Source: a virus
Strand: one strand, 5' to 3'
IMG/VR virus record: IMGVR_UViG_3300026533_000001
Span: 1-34,008 of that record
DNA: 34,008 bases
Positions 1 to 9,950 of the stretch are shown here, piece by piece. The notes beneath the pieces were generated by a model. That model was not told where the DNA came from. It did no database searches and saw nothing but the letters and a program-made list of their open reading frames with translations. The translations under genes and the position numbers were made by a program. Each line of letters opens with the position of its first letter. Within the stretch, counting starts at the first letter, position 1.

Positions 1-771
1 CATCTGCAGTAGGATATGTTCTTTTAGCTGTGTTCGCTGTAATTTCAGCAGCTTGAGCAGTCGTTATTCCTACCTTAGCTGTATTTAAAGCAACTGCTGT
101 TTTTAATCCATACTTAGCATCAGACTCTGTTTTTGTATAAGCATCAACTCCTGATGGTAATGTAGCCCATATAGCCACACCACTTGCTGAGTATTTTAAG
201 TACTGATTAGCAGCTCCACCTGTAGGAACATGAATATTTCCTGCAGTAGTAGGATGAACATATTTATTTGCACCTACTGCTACACCTGCAAGTTTAGTCT
301 CATCTGCAGTAGGATATGTTCTTTTAGCTGTGTTCGCTGTAATTTCAGCAGCTTGAGCAGTCGTTATTCCTACCTTAGCTGTATTTAAAGCAACTGCTGT
401 TTTTAATCCATACTTAGCATCAGACTCTGTTTTTGTATAAGCATCAACCTGTGCAGGAAGAGCGAACCAACTTCTTACACCTGCATCTGTTGAAATAAGT
501 ACATATCCACTAGCTGCAGGATTTCCTAAACTATTCTCTTTAGAGTTCCATGTTGTTCTCTCTGAATCTGTTATGAATCTATGTGAACTATCTTGAGTTA
601 TCATAGTTGCAGGATGAGATGATGGATGAACATATTTATTTGCACCTACTGCTACACCTGCAAGTTTAGTCTCATCTGCAGTAGGATATGTTCTTTTAGC
701 TGTGTTCGCTGTAATTTCAGCAGCTTGAGCAGTCGTTATTCCTACCTTAGCTGTATTTAAAGCAACTGCTG
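1..771. repeat. 300-bp tandem repeat within the tail fibre gene
   Basis: Bases 1-148 are identical to 301-448, an exact 300-bp period. Bases 149-300 are identical to 33709-33860. A third, partial copy at 624-771 matches 252-399. The unit encodes 100 residues, so it is in frame with the fibre gene. Identity at nucleotide level implies recent duplication or active homogenisation. It also makes short-read copy number unreliable. Confidence 0.9.
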
Positions 772-1126
772 CCTGTATAGCAGTATCATCATATAGTGTA
801 TCTGTAAACTTAGCATTAGCAGGAACATCAGTAAGCACTCTTGAATTATTTACTTTAGTTCCGAACTGTGTCTGCAAATCTGTTTGATGCTGTATATCAC
901 CCGTAATACTACCCCAAAGAGCACCTGATGTGGTAAACTTTACATAAACTGCAGTTGTATCATCCCATCTGAACATATTGCCTGTATCTTCTGCCACATA
1001 TATCTTAGCAGCTTCACCTACAGGTGGAAAGTCTGCACGAGTAGGATATGTTAATATCTCCTCTGAATTACACCAATCATAAGTCGCTCTATCTAAGTTC
1101 CCTCTTCCTGTGCTACAACCTGACAT
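1..1126 (-). CDS. Repeat-containing tail fibre protein, N-terminal part (runs off the window start)
   Basis: This frame starts at ATG 1126, just after the AGGAG of TAGGAGTATAAT, and stays open for 375 codons to base 1. Residues about 25-70 contain FPPVGEAAKIYVAEDTG and MFRWDDTT, a pattern common near the start of phage tail fibre and tail needle proteins. After residue about 115 the protein consists of repeats containing VALNTAKVGITTAQAAEITA, then YPTADETKLAGVAVGANKYVHP. The reading frame continues in phase into 34008-33370 if the two window ends are joined through their shared 148 bases, giving about 538 aa. It follows the T7-type fibre gene by 9 bases, so it is probably a second fibre or fibre extension that attaches to that adaptor. 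The repeat number may be under-counted. The receptor it binds cannot be predicted. Confidence 0.8.
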   Translation of the reverse strand, partial: MSGCSTGRGNLDRATYDWCNSEEILTYPTRADFPPVGEAAKIYVAEDTGNMFRWDDTTAVYVKFTTSGALWGSITGDIQHQTDLQTQFGTKVNNSRVLTDVPANAKFTDTLYDDTAIQAAVALNTAKVGITTAQAAEITANTAKRTYPTADETKLAGVAVGANKYVHPSSHPATMITQDSSHRFITDSERTTWNSKENSLGNPAASGYVLISTDAGVRSWFALPAQVDAYTKTESDAKYGLKTAVALNTAKVGITTAQAAEITANTAKRTYPTADETKLAGVAVGANKYVHPTTAGNIHVPTGGAANQYLKYSASGVAIWATLPSGVDAYTKTESDAKYGLKTAVALNTAKVGITTAQAAEITANTAKRTYPTAD

Positions 1127-1135
1127 ATTATACTC

Positions 1136-2122
1136 CTACCATTCACGAATTAAGAAATCAGGATACGTAGCAATTCCCTGTGCTATTATCTCGACTTCTT
1201 TATTCGCATCTAGTGGTGTATTTAACATCACATTTTGACCATCTGTAGCCACAAAATCAACTACAGGAACAAGCTTAATTCCCTCTACATAAACATCAAC
1301 TAAACCTACATTGTAGTGCTGAGTGAAAGTAGTTTGTCCCTGTGTTGAAACATAGTTATAATCTTCTCTTAGACCTTGAATAACACTTGTTGCAGCATCA
1401 GTTGCAGTCTTAGCAGAACCCATAGCTTGAAACTCATACCACTTAGCACTAAATACATTAGCCTGAGGTGTAACCGTATATGTTCCATCTTTATTAGATG
1501 TGTATAGTTTTACAAACTCATTACTCCCACCTGCACCATCCACAAACTCTGTAGCTATAGACAACGAGGTAAGTCTAGCAGCTTCCGAATCCCATGCTGC
1601 TTCTATAGCAAGTTTGAGTTGGTCTGATAGATTACTATCATTTTCAAGGGCATTTCCTGCAGAATTCCACTTAATGTAAGCATCAGGGTATGGAGCAGGT
1701 AATGTTCCATCTATTCCTTGAGAAGAATCAGGAACTCTTACTGCTTTTCCGAGTGCTGATAAAGTATCTCCTATTAGATATGTTTGATAGTTTTGGTCTA
1801 AGTTTAAAACATCAGATGATAAATCACCATTATGGGTATATTCCACATCTCTTAGTGCTGCAAGTCTCCTGATGAAAGTAAGCTTATCTCCTGCAGCAGC
1901 AGGTGTTGAAAGTGTCAAAGTACCACCATTATCTCCATTTATGACAACACTATAGTGTGTCCCTAAAACTAACAAATCATTAGTATCATCAGGAACATCA
2001 CCATTTGGAGTAAGCCAAACAACCAAGTCTGTATCTGCATAGACCTTAAACACAAAAGTAAAGTCTGTCTGTCCATTAAGAGCAGTATATTCTGCTCTAC
2101 CCTCTGCTGTATTAAAACTCAT
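1136..2122 (-). CDS. T7 gp17-like tail fibre N-terminal (tail-attachment) protein
   Basis: 328 aa. The first 100 residues follow the pattern of the T7 tail fibre N-terminal domain, which anchors the fibre to the tail tube: YTALNGQTDFTFVF, then a variable VVWL segment, then GTLTLSTPAAAGDKLTFIRR. Residues 110-130 (LNLDQNYQTYLIGDTLSALG) fit the start of the linking helix. The C-terminal third (FTQHYNVGLVDVYVEGIKLV) repeats the same kind of fold (a value, then V-x-V-x-G-x-K/G, then D-F), suggesting a second adaptor domain to dock the next fibre. The start ATG follows a GGGGAAT Shine-Dalgarno, and the gene lies directly downstream of an ejection protein. As in other podoviruses with branched fibres, this short fibre probably works as an adaptor for the repeat fibre encoded next. 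Family level call is secure; the adaptor role is inferred. Confidence 0.8.
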   Translation of the reverse strand: MSFNTAEGRAEYTALNGQTDFTFVFKVYADTDLVVWLTPNGDVPDDTNDLLVLGTHYSVVINGDNGGTLTLSTPAAAGDKLTFIRRLAALRDVEYTHNGDLSSDVLNLDQNYQTYLIGDTLSALGKAVRVPDSSQGIDGTLPAPYPDAYIKWNSAGNALENDSNLSDQLKLAIEAAWDSEAARLTSLSIATEFVDGAGGSNEFVKLYTSNKDGTYTVTPQANVFSAKWYEFQAMGSAKTATDAATSVIQGLREDYNYVSTQGQTTFTQHYNVGLVDVYVEGIKLVPVVDFVATDGQNVMLNTPLDANKEVEIIAQGIATYPDFLIREW

Positions 2123-5038
2123 TTATTCCCCTTTTTGAAAGTCAAGCTCATCATAAGCCTGACTTGTTCTTAGTTTTAATCCCTTATAAAGAGACTCCAT
2201 ATCTTCACCTGTTTTCTTTGCAAGTGAGTCTGCATACTGTCTGTTTTTTCTCTCTTGAACTCTCTCAAATAGATCTTTATTTTCACCATAAAGCTTCAGT
2301 TTTCCAAGCTTATCAAAAGTAGATGTAAGACTTCTCATAAGATCATACTTCTGATCATCTGTAGCCATCTGGTACTCTTCAGCTTTGATGAGCTTACCCA
2401 TCTGCTCAGTAAATGTAGTGTCACCATGTCGTGTATTTCTTGAGTACTTCACGAGATCGTGATACTCTTGAGCTGAAAGTCTTACACTCTCTATGACATT
2501 TTGAGGAAGTGCTATAGGATTTTTGTTTATAGCAAGGCCAAGTCTAGCACCCTCATCTAGTATGAGGTTATTTCTCTCACCTACTACAGGAAGAGGATTT
2601 AAAACATTATCATACTTTACAGGTAAACCTAAAGAGTCTAATCTGTTTGGAAGTGACTGAGAGTAGTAAGGCATATTTGCTTGCATCTCTGTGAGGATGC
2701 TGTCTGTTAATTTCTTACTATCATCAAACATTCTAGTCACATCTCTTCTTAATCCTGAGTATGGTACATTTGCATTTGCTGCTCTTTTGATGTAGCTCTG
2801 AACTCTAGCAGGAGTAGGATCGCTCAAAAGATCCATAGCATCCTGAAGTCCTGTCATAAAAGAACGATCAAGAGTTGCATTACTTACTGCAGTTATAAGA
2901 GCTGCACTAAGCATCTCTCCTTGTTTCTCCTCACTTACCCCTGCCCCATACTGTAAACGAGTCGTATCAGCAAAATCTGCTACTGTTCCAAAGATATATG
3001 CAAGAGGCTCAAGTCTTTTTATAGAGTAGTAAGTTGCTTTACCATTTTCATCTATAGCTCTTATGCTATAAGGCCTCCATCCAGACTGCTCTTGAGCCTG
3101 TCTAACTTTAGGGTTGTTTGATCCACCACCTGTTATGACTCCATTATATGCTGCAGTAGCTGCTATGAGAACTGCTGAAGATCCTGTGATCATTCTGGCC
3201 TTTGCCATCTGAGCACGAGCACCACCTGCTGCTATGTCATTTCTGTATTTGTCTGTAAGCATACCAAGAGGAGTTCTCTCTAAAAATCCCTGCTTGAGTA
3301 AGTTTGCAGGAGTCTTAACGAATGGCATAAAGTACTGAGTGAAAGGGTTTGATCCTGCAGCCTTTTGTATGTTCTGCCCCCAATCACCAAGAGGAGTCTG
3401 AAAAGTTACATGAAGTGCACTATCATTTGCCTCTTGTATCATCTCCTCTGTAGGGTTTTGCATAAGCTCACTGAGTCTACTAAGTGTCTCTTCTTGACTC
3501 CACTTGTTAGCCTGCCCCTCAGCATTTGCTTGTCTATAAGCTACTGCTGCAAGAGACTGTCTCTCAGCTATAACTTTCATAAAACCATCAACACCACCCA
3601 TAAGTCTTTCAGTTGGTGCTCTGATCACATGACCGATACCATCCACAAAAGTTCCTGTAGCACCTTTGATGCCTAAGTACTCTGCAGATATATAGGCACG
3701 ACCATTATTTTCTAGCTTACTTACACCACCATAAGCCTCAGCAGTTTTCATAACCTGCCACATAGTAGCAAAACCATCCTGTGCACCATTTACAAGGCCA
3801 AAGAGTCCTGCTTTCCACTCATCTTTATCTACTCTCATCGCTACATCATCTATGTGAGTTCCAAGTCTAGCAGCAAGTGCTGTATCTATAGACTTCATAC
3901 CGATCATCATAGCTGATCCTGTAGTGTTTATGATGTGAGTCTTTACTCCAGATAGTATAGAGTTTACAAAGTTCTCTATAAACACATTTCCCATCTTTCT
4001 CATGAGAGAGTCCTGAGCATCCACAAGGCCATGAACTGCTTTGTTATTTGGTGCTGCTGCGATCTGCTCTGCTGCTTGTTTTATGTCAAGTCCACCATGA
4101 ACTTTCTGTAGCATCTCTTGAACATGATCAGCCTGTGCATCTCCACTTCCTGTAGGAAGTCCATAAGCTCTAAGAGCACGACCAACATTTGCTCTTTTGG
4201 CCATAAACTGCCCCATGAACTGTTGATGAAAAGCATACTGTTTTTTAAATGCAAGCTGCTGATCTGGAGTAGCCTTTCCAGAAGTAACCAAAACAGATAG
4301 ATCATGTAGATAAGATGCTGAGTTGTTAAGAACTTGTCGTGCTGCTAAGATATTCTCTGGAGAAACAAACTGAGAGTCTGGTGCACCAAGAAACTCCATC
4401 ACAAAGTCTGGATCAGTTCCAAGATCTTCAGCAAGCTTTATGATCTCTTCATCTCTTCTTATTCCACCACGAGCCTCCATGATCTGATCACTCATATCTT
4501 CAGATACTTTAGCTATAAGTCCATTTACATCATCTTCATTCTCAAGCTGAGAGAAGTTTGTCTGCCAAATATCATCAGTCTTAAAGTTCTCTAATTTTTG
4601 CCCTGTAAGTCCTGCAGCATCTTCAAGTTTTATCTCTTCAAAACCCTTAGTAGCATCTATCTTTTTCGATGCAGTATCACCTGTATAAAAAACCTTTTTA
4701 GGCTTTGCTTCATGTTTTAAAACCTTGAGTAAACTTCTTGAAGCCCATGCTGAGATCTTACCTGCAAACTGTTCATCTGGAAGTGGAGGGATGTTTTCTG
4801 TAGCATTATCCATTCCCTCTTCAAGAGCTGCTACATCCATCTGCTGTCGTGTAGCATTTTCATCATAATCATCCATGATCTCAATTTGAGCACCTGTACC
4901 ATTTTGAGAGTAAGTACTCATCATAGCATTTGCAGGATCTTCAGGAGTTCCTGCATCTTCTGGTTCTGTCTGCTGAGGAGACTTTGCAACTTCTATTACA
5001 GGTGTATTTACACCATCTATAACCTCTGTGTTATTCAT
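2123..5038 (-). CDS. Large internal virion / DNA-ejection protein with conserved N-terminal tag
   Basis: 971 aa, mostly predicted helical. It overlaps the stop of the 1639-aa protein gene by 8 bases (ATGAATAA), so translation is probably coupled. Residues 3-50 (TEVIDGVNTPVIEVAKSP, then AMMSTYSQNGT) repeat the N-terminus of that upstream protein, although the rest is different. The central region (about 330-700) has Gly/Ala-rich amphipathic segments such as FVNSILSGVKTHIINTTGSA and TGSSAVLIAATAAYNGVITG, which could insert in a membrane. Position in the gene order (after the tubular proteins and other internal proteins, before fibres) and size match ejection proteins such as T7 gp15/gp16. Similar large helical proteins occur in many marine podoviruses. 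No enzymatic motif is apparent. The role in ejection is inferred from context. Confidence 0.6.
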   Translation of the reverse strand: MNNTEVIDGVNTPVIEVAKSPQQTEPEDAGTPEDPANAMMSTYSQNGTGAQIEIMDDYDENATRQQMDVAALEEGMDNATENIPPLPDEQFAGKISAWASRSLLKVLKHEAKPKKVFYTGDTASKKIDATKGFEEIKLEDAAGLTGQKLENFKTDDIWQTNFSQLENEDDVNGLIAKVSEDMSDQIMEARGGIRRDEEIIKLAEDLGTDPDFVMEFLGAPDSQFVSPENILAARQVLNNSASYLHDLSVLVTSGKATPDQQLAFKKQYAFHQQFMGQFMAKRANVGRALRAYGLPTGSGDAQADHVQEMLQKVHGGLDIKQAAEQIAAAPNNKAVHGLVDAQDSLMRKMGNVFIENFVNSILSGVKTHIINTTGSAMMIGMKSIDTALAARLGTHIDDVAMRVDKDEWKAGLFGLVNGAQDGFATMWQVMKTAEAYGGVSKLENNGRAYISAEYLGIKGATGTFVDGIGHVIRAPTERLMGGVDGFMKVIAERQSLAAVAYRQANAEGQANKWSQEETLSRLSELMQNPTEEMIQEANDSALHVTFQTPLGDWGQNIQKAAGSNPFTQYFMPFVKTPANLLKQGFLERTPLGMLTDKYRNDIAAGGARAQMAKARMITGSSAVLIAATAAYNGVITGGGSNNPKVRQAQEQSGWRPYSIRAIDENGKATYYSIKRLEPLAYIFGTVADFADTTRLQYGAGVSEEKQGEMLSAALITAVSNATLDRSFMTGLQDAMDLLSDPTPARVQSYIKRAANANVPYSGLRRDVTRMFDDSKKLTDSILTEMQANMPYYSQSLPNRLDSLGLPVKYDNVLNPLPVVGERNNLILDEGARLGLAINKNPIALPQNVIESVRLSAQEYHDLVKYSRNTRHGDTTFTEQMGKLIKAEEYQMATDDQKYDLMRSLTSTFDKLGKLKLYGENKDLFERVQERKNRQYADSLAKKTGEDMESLYKGLKLRTSQAYDELDFQKGE

Positions 5039-8000
5039 TACTATCTCCCTCTAAGTTAGCTCCGTTTGCTCCAACAAGTGCAGCTCCACCAACTCCATAC
5101 ATCTGTATCTTAGCATCTTTTAGTTTTGCTTTGAGTTTATCAGTTAGATCTATCTTCCAATACCACTCACTACCATTAGACTTATCATTAAAATACTCAA
5201 GATCTTCAGCTTTCTTTCCATCCCAAAATACTTTAGCACCTGTAACAGGCTCACCATCTTCAAATCTAGCCATGTAAGGAGTCTCACCTGTAGCTTTTTG
5301 AATAATTCGTGGCATCTCTTTATCGTAGGCTTGACTCATCCCTGTTGTTGTAGATATGCTACTGCCATTTTGAATATGACCATTTATCCAACCAAAGAAA
5401 CTTTTACCATCTTTGATACTTTTTGTGACATTATCAAGTAATACAAGTTTCTCATACTGAGTTCTATTTTCCATAGGAGGTGAAGCAAGATCAGCTCCAC
5501 TCTCATTTATATACTCATCAAGTTTTGATATTTGATCATGGTATTCTCTCATTTTAAAATCATGATCTTTCATCTTGTCCGAATAAGGCTTATACTCTCT
5601 CTCTGCAGCAACAACTGCATCATCAACTTTCCAAGCATTTTTCAGCTCATCCGATCTATCTGCTGCATCAACCTCTTTTCTGTGGAGATCTATCATCTCC
5701 TCAGCTACATCAGCATCTTTTACTTCTTCATTTCTTATTTTTGATCTTAAAACAGATCTTGCATTTGCTGCAGCATCTTCTTCTTTTTTAAGCTTATCAA
5801 TCTCAGGCTGCACTTTATCAAGATAATCTTTTTTGGCTTTAAATATTTTATCTCTTATCACTGCTTGTTCTTCACGAGTAGTTGCTACAGACTCATCAAG
5901 TTTTGTAGCCTGTTTTGATAGATCATCTATTTTTATTTGAGCTGCAGCTTTTTCTTCTTCAGTTGGAATATGTACTCCACCACCCTGAGATCTCCAATCC
6001 TGCTCCCACTGACTCTGTACTTCTTCAAGCACATCGCCCTCAGATCCATCAGGAGCTTTACGAGTTTTAATCCTTGCATGAACTTGAACATTATCCTGTC
6101 CGTACTCCATACTATTTCCATAATCTTCACCAAGATGAGGCTCTTGATGAAGTGGTTTATCTGATACAAAATCTTCCATCTGATAGACTTCCATTCTATA
6201 ATCTTGACCACCATCTATAGTATAGTTTTCAAATGAGTTGGAGTCTCCACGACCTCCCATATCTGCTTCATAATCATCATACATATTATTCATTACATGA
6301 TCTACTGCATCTTCAACATCATCAAATACTCTTCCATCTTCAGCTTCATAAACCCGCTTAGAAACATACTGATCATAGAACGATCCATCATCCATAGCTA
6401 AATCAAATGCAGCCTCTCGTATCTCGTTCTCATCAAAATCAGGATGATCCTCTCTTGCATTAACTATAAAATCATCAGCATAGTTATCAAGGAACTCCTC
6501 TTTAGCACCTGACCAATCCATTCCATCAGCATAATCATCATTAACATCTACATATACATCATCATCATAAGTAAAACCTACTTCACCTGTTTGACCTGTA
6601 GCATCATCTTGAAGTTTTATACCATAACCCTGCTCACCTGTAGATACTTCTTCGCCATCGTATCTTGAAACATAGTCACTCTCCCACTCATCACGACTTA
6701 GCTGTGATCCTGTGAAGTCCTCTTGAGTATAAACTCTCTTTTGGATCTTATCAGGTCTGCCATATCTTGAATAAATATCTTTAAGCCCCCCACCTGTTAC
6801 ATAAGTTCCTCCGTATCTATAGCCTAACTCCTTAGAGATCCCTGAGGCATCTATTTCACTCTTCTTGACTCCTGCCTTGACTAATGCCTCTATCGCAGCT
6901 TTAGGGCTTGCATACTTAGCATCATCAGCTATATTATTTACCTCATGCTCAAGCTTAGAGTAGAACTGCTCATTAAACTCTTCTTGCTGAGTGATTATCT
7001 TCTGAGCTTTAGGAGTTTTTTTCTTTTCTTTTGTGGGGTTAATAGTCTTGAGTGCTGCTATGATCTCCTGTTTCTTTTCAGGATCTGCATATCGCATCAT
7101 GGCATTAAGTTTTTTCTGTTTGGTTTTTAAGTTGTCACTGCCTCCTGCAACATCTGCAGGAGTAGCTTCACTCATTTTTGGTGCAGGTAAAAGTTTCTTA
7201 TCCTGTGGTGCTACTTTGTTGTAGTACTTGTTTTGGATGTCTTTGACTCTGCTCCGTAGATCTTCTTTCCTACGAAAGTTCTCTCCCCTATCGTTGAGCT
7301 GTCTGCTATCGGCTTGTCCTGTTGTTCCTGTGGTGTTCTCATTCTGAGTCCGTATTTCTTGTCTTGCATTTTTTAGTTCCTCCCAATTTGGAATAGCTAA
7401 CTGACCATCAATATCTGCAATATCAATGTCTCTGTTAAGCTTCATGTCTGACATTATAGCATCAACTTTATTAACTAACTCTGATCCTTTACTTGCATTG
7501 TCTGATATACCAAGTACTTTAAAGCCATCACCTGTAGCCACAATAGCATAATCATCACCCATTTTATTTGCTATGTTTATCATCTCATCATCAGTTATAG
7601 CACCGCCTGAAACTACAAAACCATTTACATCATCAGGTACTGATCCATCAGGCATATTTTGTCTCATAGTTACAGTGTTATATCCTATGGCATCCTGCTC
7701 TAAAACCTCTGCAAGTTCCATAGCTGTGTTATGGATCTTTGCTTTATACTCAGGAGTTGCACCACCTTTAGGGATCTTGATCTCGTACTGAGTAGATGGA
7801 TTAACTCCACCCTCCCATAGTCCTGAAGTGTCTGATTTATTTACAACCTCAAGGCCATTATCAGCTATGATCTCATCAGCTATAGGTTTGATCTCAGCAT
7901 GGTACTCAGCTTTAAGATCAGGGTTATTATCTAAGTGAGTTTTAAAGTCTGATCCTGTAGTCTGTGCACCTGTAATACTCTCTACTGACATATTAGTTGT

Positions 8001-9950
8001 TTTAGGTTTTGCTCTCTTTGAGAACGATGTTAAATTCTCAGCTATATCTGCATCTGATACAGGAGTCCACTCATTAAGATCTACACCTGTTGTAGCATCT
8101 TGACCAAGAAACTTAGCATTTGCCTCTTCTTGATTTTTGAGCACCTGTAGCCCTGCACCTGTAGGTATTCTCTCAGTAGTGTTATTTGGTACTACTCCAA
8201 GCTTTGCAGGATCTGTAAAATCTCCTGTAGCAGCTCTCACTAAAACATCTGTAGCAGCTATGTTAAAATCTTCTGCAGCTTGTTTAGCATCTACAGGTAT
8301 TCCCATATCTTCAAGGATCTTTATCTGTGTTCTAAATGCTACATCTTCCCACTCTAAGGCTCTCTGAGCTTCAGCAAGCGAAAGGCCTTTATATGTCTTT
8401 GGATCATTTGGATCATAAGGATTTTTTCTGTCAAATGTAAGTGCACCAAATCTTCGTGAGTCACCATACTTCTGCTGCATGAAGTGCTCAGTTAAAGCAT
8501 GAGATAGTTCGTGCACCTGTCTCCATGCTTTTGTGTACTCTGGATCAGCAAAACTTCCATGAGTATCATAAGGATCATATACCCATATATTACCATCTTG
8601 ATACCCTTGCTTAGTAAGTGCCTGTCTGTTCTTAGGTGCTTTTTCAATTACAGTAGTTCCTACAGTTTTTCCTATGCTCTCAGGATCTGCTGAGAAGTAC
8701 TTAAAATTAAAACCATACTGAGCTGCTACATCTTCCACGAGCTGAGGATTTTTCTGTAGCTTTTCAAGCATCATAGGCTGCAGCATACTCTCTGTATTTT
8801 CACCTATAACTCTCTCAAAAGTCTTATCAAACATAGTTGCTGCTACTTCATCAAAGGCATCTTTATTTCCCTCTGAAGCAAGCTTAACTGTTGCAGGATC
8901 TATCGCCTCAAGATCAACTGCTCCAAGCCCTCTCTCTCTCTCGTGGTACTCATCAAGAGCATTTATGTCTTGAAGCACTGACTGAGCATCTTCATCTCCT
9001 GCAGCAGCATCCTGTCTCACAAGTCTCTTATCTACAGTGCCCTCTTTTGAGATCCACTTCTGCATCTTCTCACCTGCATACTCAAATGCCTCTGGAAGAT
9101 ACTTACCTGCAAGTGCACCAAAACCTGTGCCTATAGCAACATTAGTTCCAACTGCTGTAGCATCATAACCTTGACCACCCATCTCACTTATTCTCTGCTT
9201 TCCATGCTCAAATGCACCACCATAAGCACCACCCTCTATAGCTCCTGCACCTGCATTTGAAAATGCTACTCTCTTGAGTGTTTCAAACATAGTCTTTTTA
9301 GCAGCCATTTTAGCAGCCTCTTTACCTGCAAAACCCCAACCAAGAGTAGAGATCCCAACATAAGTAGTTACATCTGTTCCCATATAGGCCATAGCTTCAC
9401 CAAGTCCACTCATAGTCCACTCTTTAGCCTCAAACATCTCCATCATATATAAAGCACTCTGAGCCTCCTCAGGAGACATTTGATCTACTTGATCTACAAA
9501 ACCATACAAGTTCTCTTTTGATGGATTATAGAGCACATTGTCTACCTTTCGCATAAGGTCTATGCCATACTGAGTAGCCTCTTCATCAGTTCCTGTAAAA
9601 TCCTCACCTCTCATAGATCTATACATCTTCTTTGAAGCATAACCAAAAGTCTCATCTTTAAGCAGATCTTCTTCTTTTACATCTTCTATGTTAGAGCTTA
9701 TAGCAAGTGACATATTTGCAGTCATTTGATCTTCATCATACTGATACTCAAGAGGAAGTGTAGCTGCTGAAACAACTTCTCTAGTTACAGTGTTATCCTC
9801 AGATACTACTGTTCCCTCTTGATCATAAGTACTTAACATCGCATCTGGAGAGTTCCCCATCTTTGGAGAAGATTTTGGAGATCCTCCAGATGGAGACTTT
9901 GCAACTTCTATTACAGGTGTTACGACACCATCTACTACTTCTGTTTGCAT
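5031..9950 (-). CDS. Giant internal virion protein with an HExxH metallopeptidase-like domain
   Basis: 1639 aa, the largest gene, occupying the position of T7 gp16. Residues 3-47 share TEVVDGVVTPVIEVAKSP and DAMLSTYDQEGT with the next protein. Residues about 230-285 form a Gly/Ala-rich stretch (NAGAGAIEGGAYGGAF, VAIGTGFGALAG) typical of membrane-penetrating segments. A zinc-peptidase motif HELSH lies at 480-484, with EWED at 533-536 and a DVLVRAATGDFTDP segment downstream, all patterns found in phage large polyvalent proteins. A very acidic region spans roughly 1030-1220, followed by a long charged coiled coil (about 1330-1500). The C-terminus is globular, with YGVGGAALVGANGAN. It probably travels in the virion and is ejected to cross the cell envelope; the HExxH domain may cleave peptidoglycan peptides or host protein. 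Lytic transglycosylase motifs were not recognised. Start TAATG overlaps the previous stop. Confidence 0.65.
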   Translation of the reverse strand: MQTEVVDGVVTPVIEVAKSPSGGSPKSSPKMGNSPDAMLSTYDQEGTVVSEDNTVTREVVSAATLPLEYQYDEDQMTANMSLAISSNIEDVKEEDLLKDETFGYASKKMYRSMRGEDFTGTDEEATQYGIDLMRKVDNVLYNPSKENLYGFVDQVDQMSPEEAQSALYMMEMFEAKEWTMSGLGEAMAYMGTDVTTYVGISTLGWGFAGKEAAKMAAKKTMFETLKRVAFSNAGAGAIEGGAYGGAFEHGKQRISEMGGQGYDATAVGTNVAIGTGFGALAGKYLPEAFEYAGEKMQKWISKEGTVDKRLVRQDAAAGDEDAQSVLQDINALDEYHERERGLGAVDLEAIDPATVKLASEGNKDAFDEVAATMFDKTFERVIGENTESMLQPMMLEKLQKNPQLVEDVAAQYGFNFKYFSADPESIGKTVGTTVIEKAPKNRQALTKQGYQDGNIWVYDPYDTHGSFADPEYTKAWRQVHELSHALTEHFMQQKYGDSRRFGALTFDRKNPYDPNDPKTYKGLSLAEAQRALEWEDVAFRTQIKILEDMGIPVDAKQAAEDFNIAATDVLVRAATGDFTDPAKLGVVPNNTTERIPTGAGLQVLKNQEEANAKFLGQDATTGVDLNEWTPVSDADIAENLTSFSKRAKPKTTNMSVESITGAQTTGSDFKTHLDNNPDLKAEYHAEIKPIADEIIADNGLEVVNKSDTSGLWEGGVNPSTQYEIKIPKGGATPEYKAKIHNTAMELAEVLEQDAIGYNTVTMRQNMPDGSVPDDVNGFVVSGGAITDDEMINIANKMGDDYAIVATGDGFKVLGISDNASKGSELVNKVDAIMSDMKLNRDIDIADIDGQLAIPNWEELKNARQEIRTQNENTTGTTGQADSRQLNDRGENFRRKEDLRSRVKDIQNKYYNKVAPQDKKLLPAPKMSEATPADVAGGSDNLKTKQKKLNAMMRYADPEKKQEIIAALKTINPTKEKKKTPKAQKIITQQEEFNEQFYSKLEHEVNNIADDAKYASPKAAIEALVKAGVKKSEIDASGISKELGYRYGGTYVTGGGLKDIYSRYGRPDKIQKRVYTQEDFTGSQLSRDEWESDYVSRYDGEEVSTGEQGYGIKLQDDATGQTGEVGFTYDDDVYVDVNDDYADGMDWSGAKEEFLDNYADDFIVNAREDHPDFDENEIREAAFDLAMDDGSFYDQYVSKRVYEAEDGRVFDDVEDAVDHVMNNMYDDYEADMGGRGDSNSFENYTIDGGQDYRMEVYQMEDFVSDKPLHQEPHLGEDYGNSMEYGQDNVQVHARIKTRKAPDGSEGDVLEEVQSQWEQDWRSQGGGVHIPTEEEKAAAQIKIDDLSKQATKLDESVATTREEQAVIRDKIFKAKKDYLDKVQPEIDKLKKEEDAAANARSVLRSKIRNEEVKDADVAEEMIDLHRKEVDAADRSDELKNAWKVDDAVVAAEREYKPYSDKMKDHDFKMREYHDQISKLDEYINESGADLASPPMENRTQYEKLVLLDNVTKSIKDGKSFFGWINGHIQNGSSISTTTGMSQAYDKEMPRIIQKATGETPYMARFEDGEPVTGAKVFWDGKKAEDLEYFNDKSNGSEWYWKIDLTDKLKAKLKDAKIQMYGVGGAALVGANGANLEGDSNE

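Noticed and set aside
1-771. CRISPR array
   Set aside because: The repeats are 300 bp, contiguous, in frame and protein-coding. No short repeat-spacer pattern was found in any other region.
1690-1872. Plus-strand open frame of 60 codons
   Set aside because: It lies inside the T7-type fibre gene, has no ribosome site and no recognisable composition. All plus-strand frames (for example at 8891-9136, 5532-5744, 10184-10474) were rejected for the same reason.
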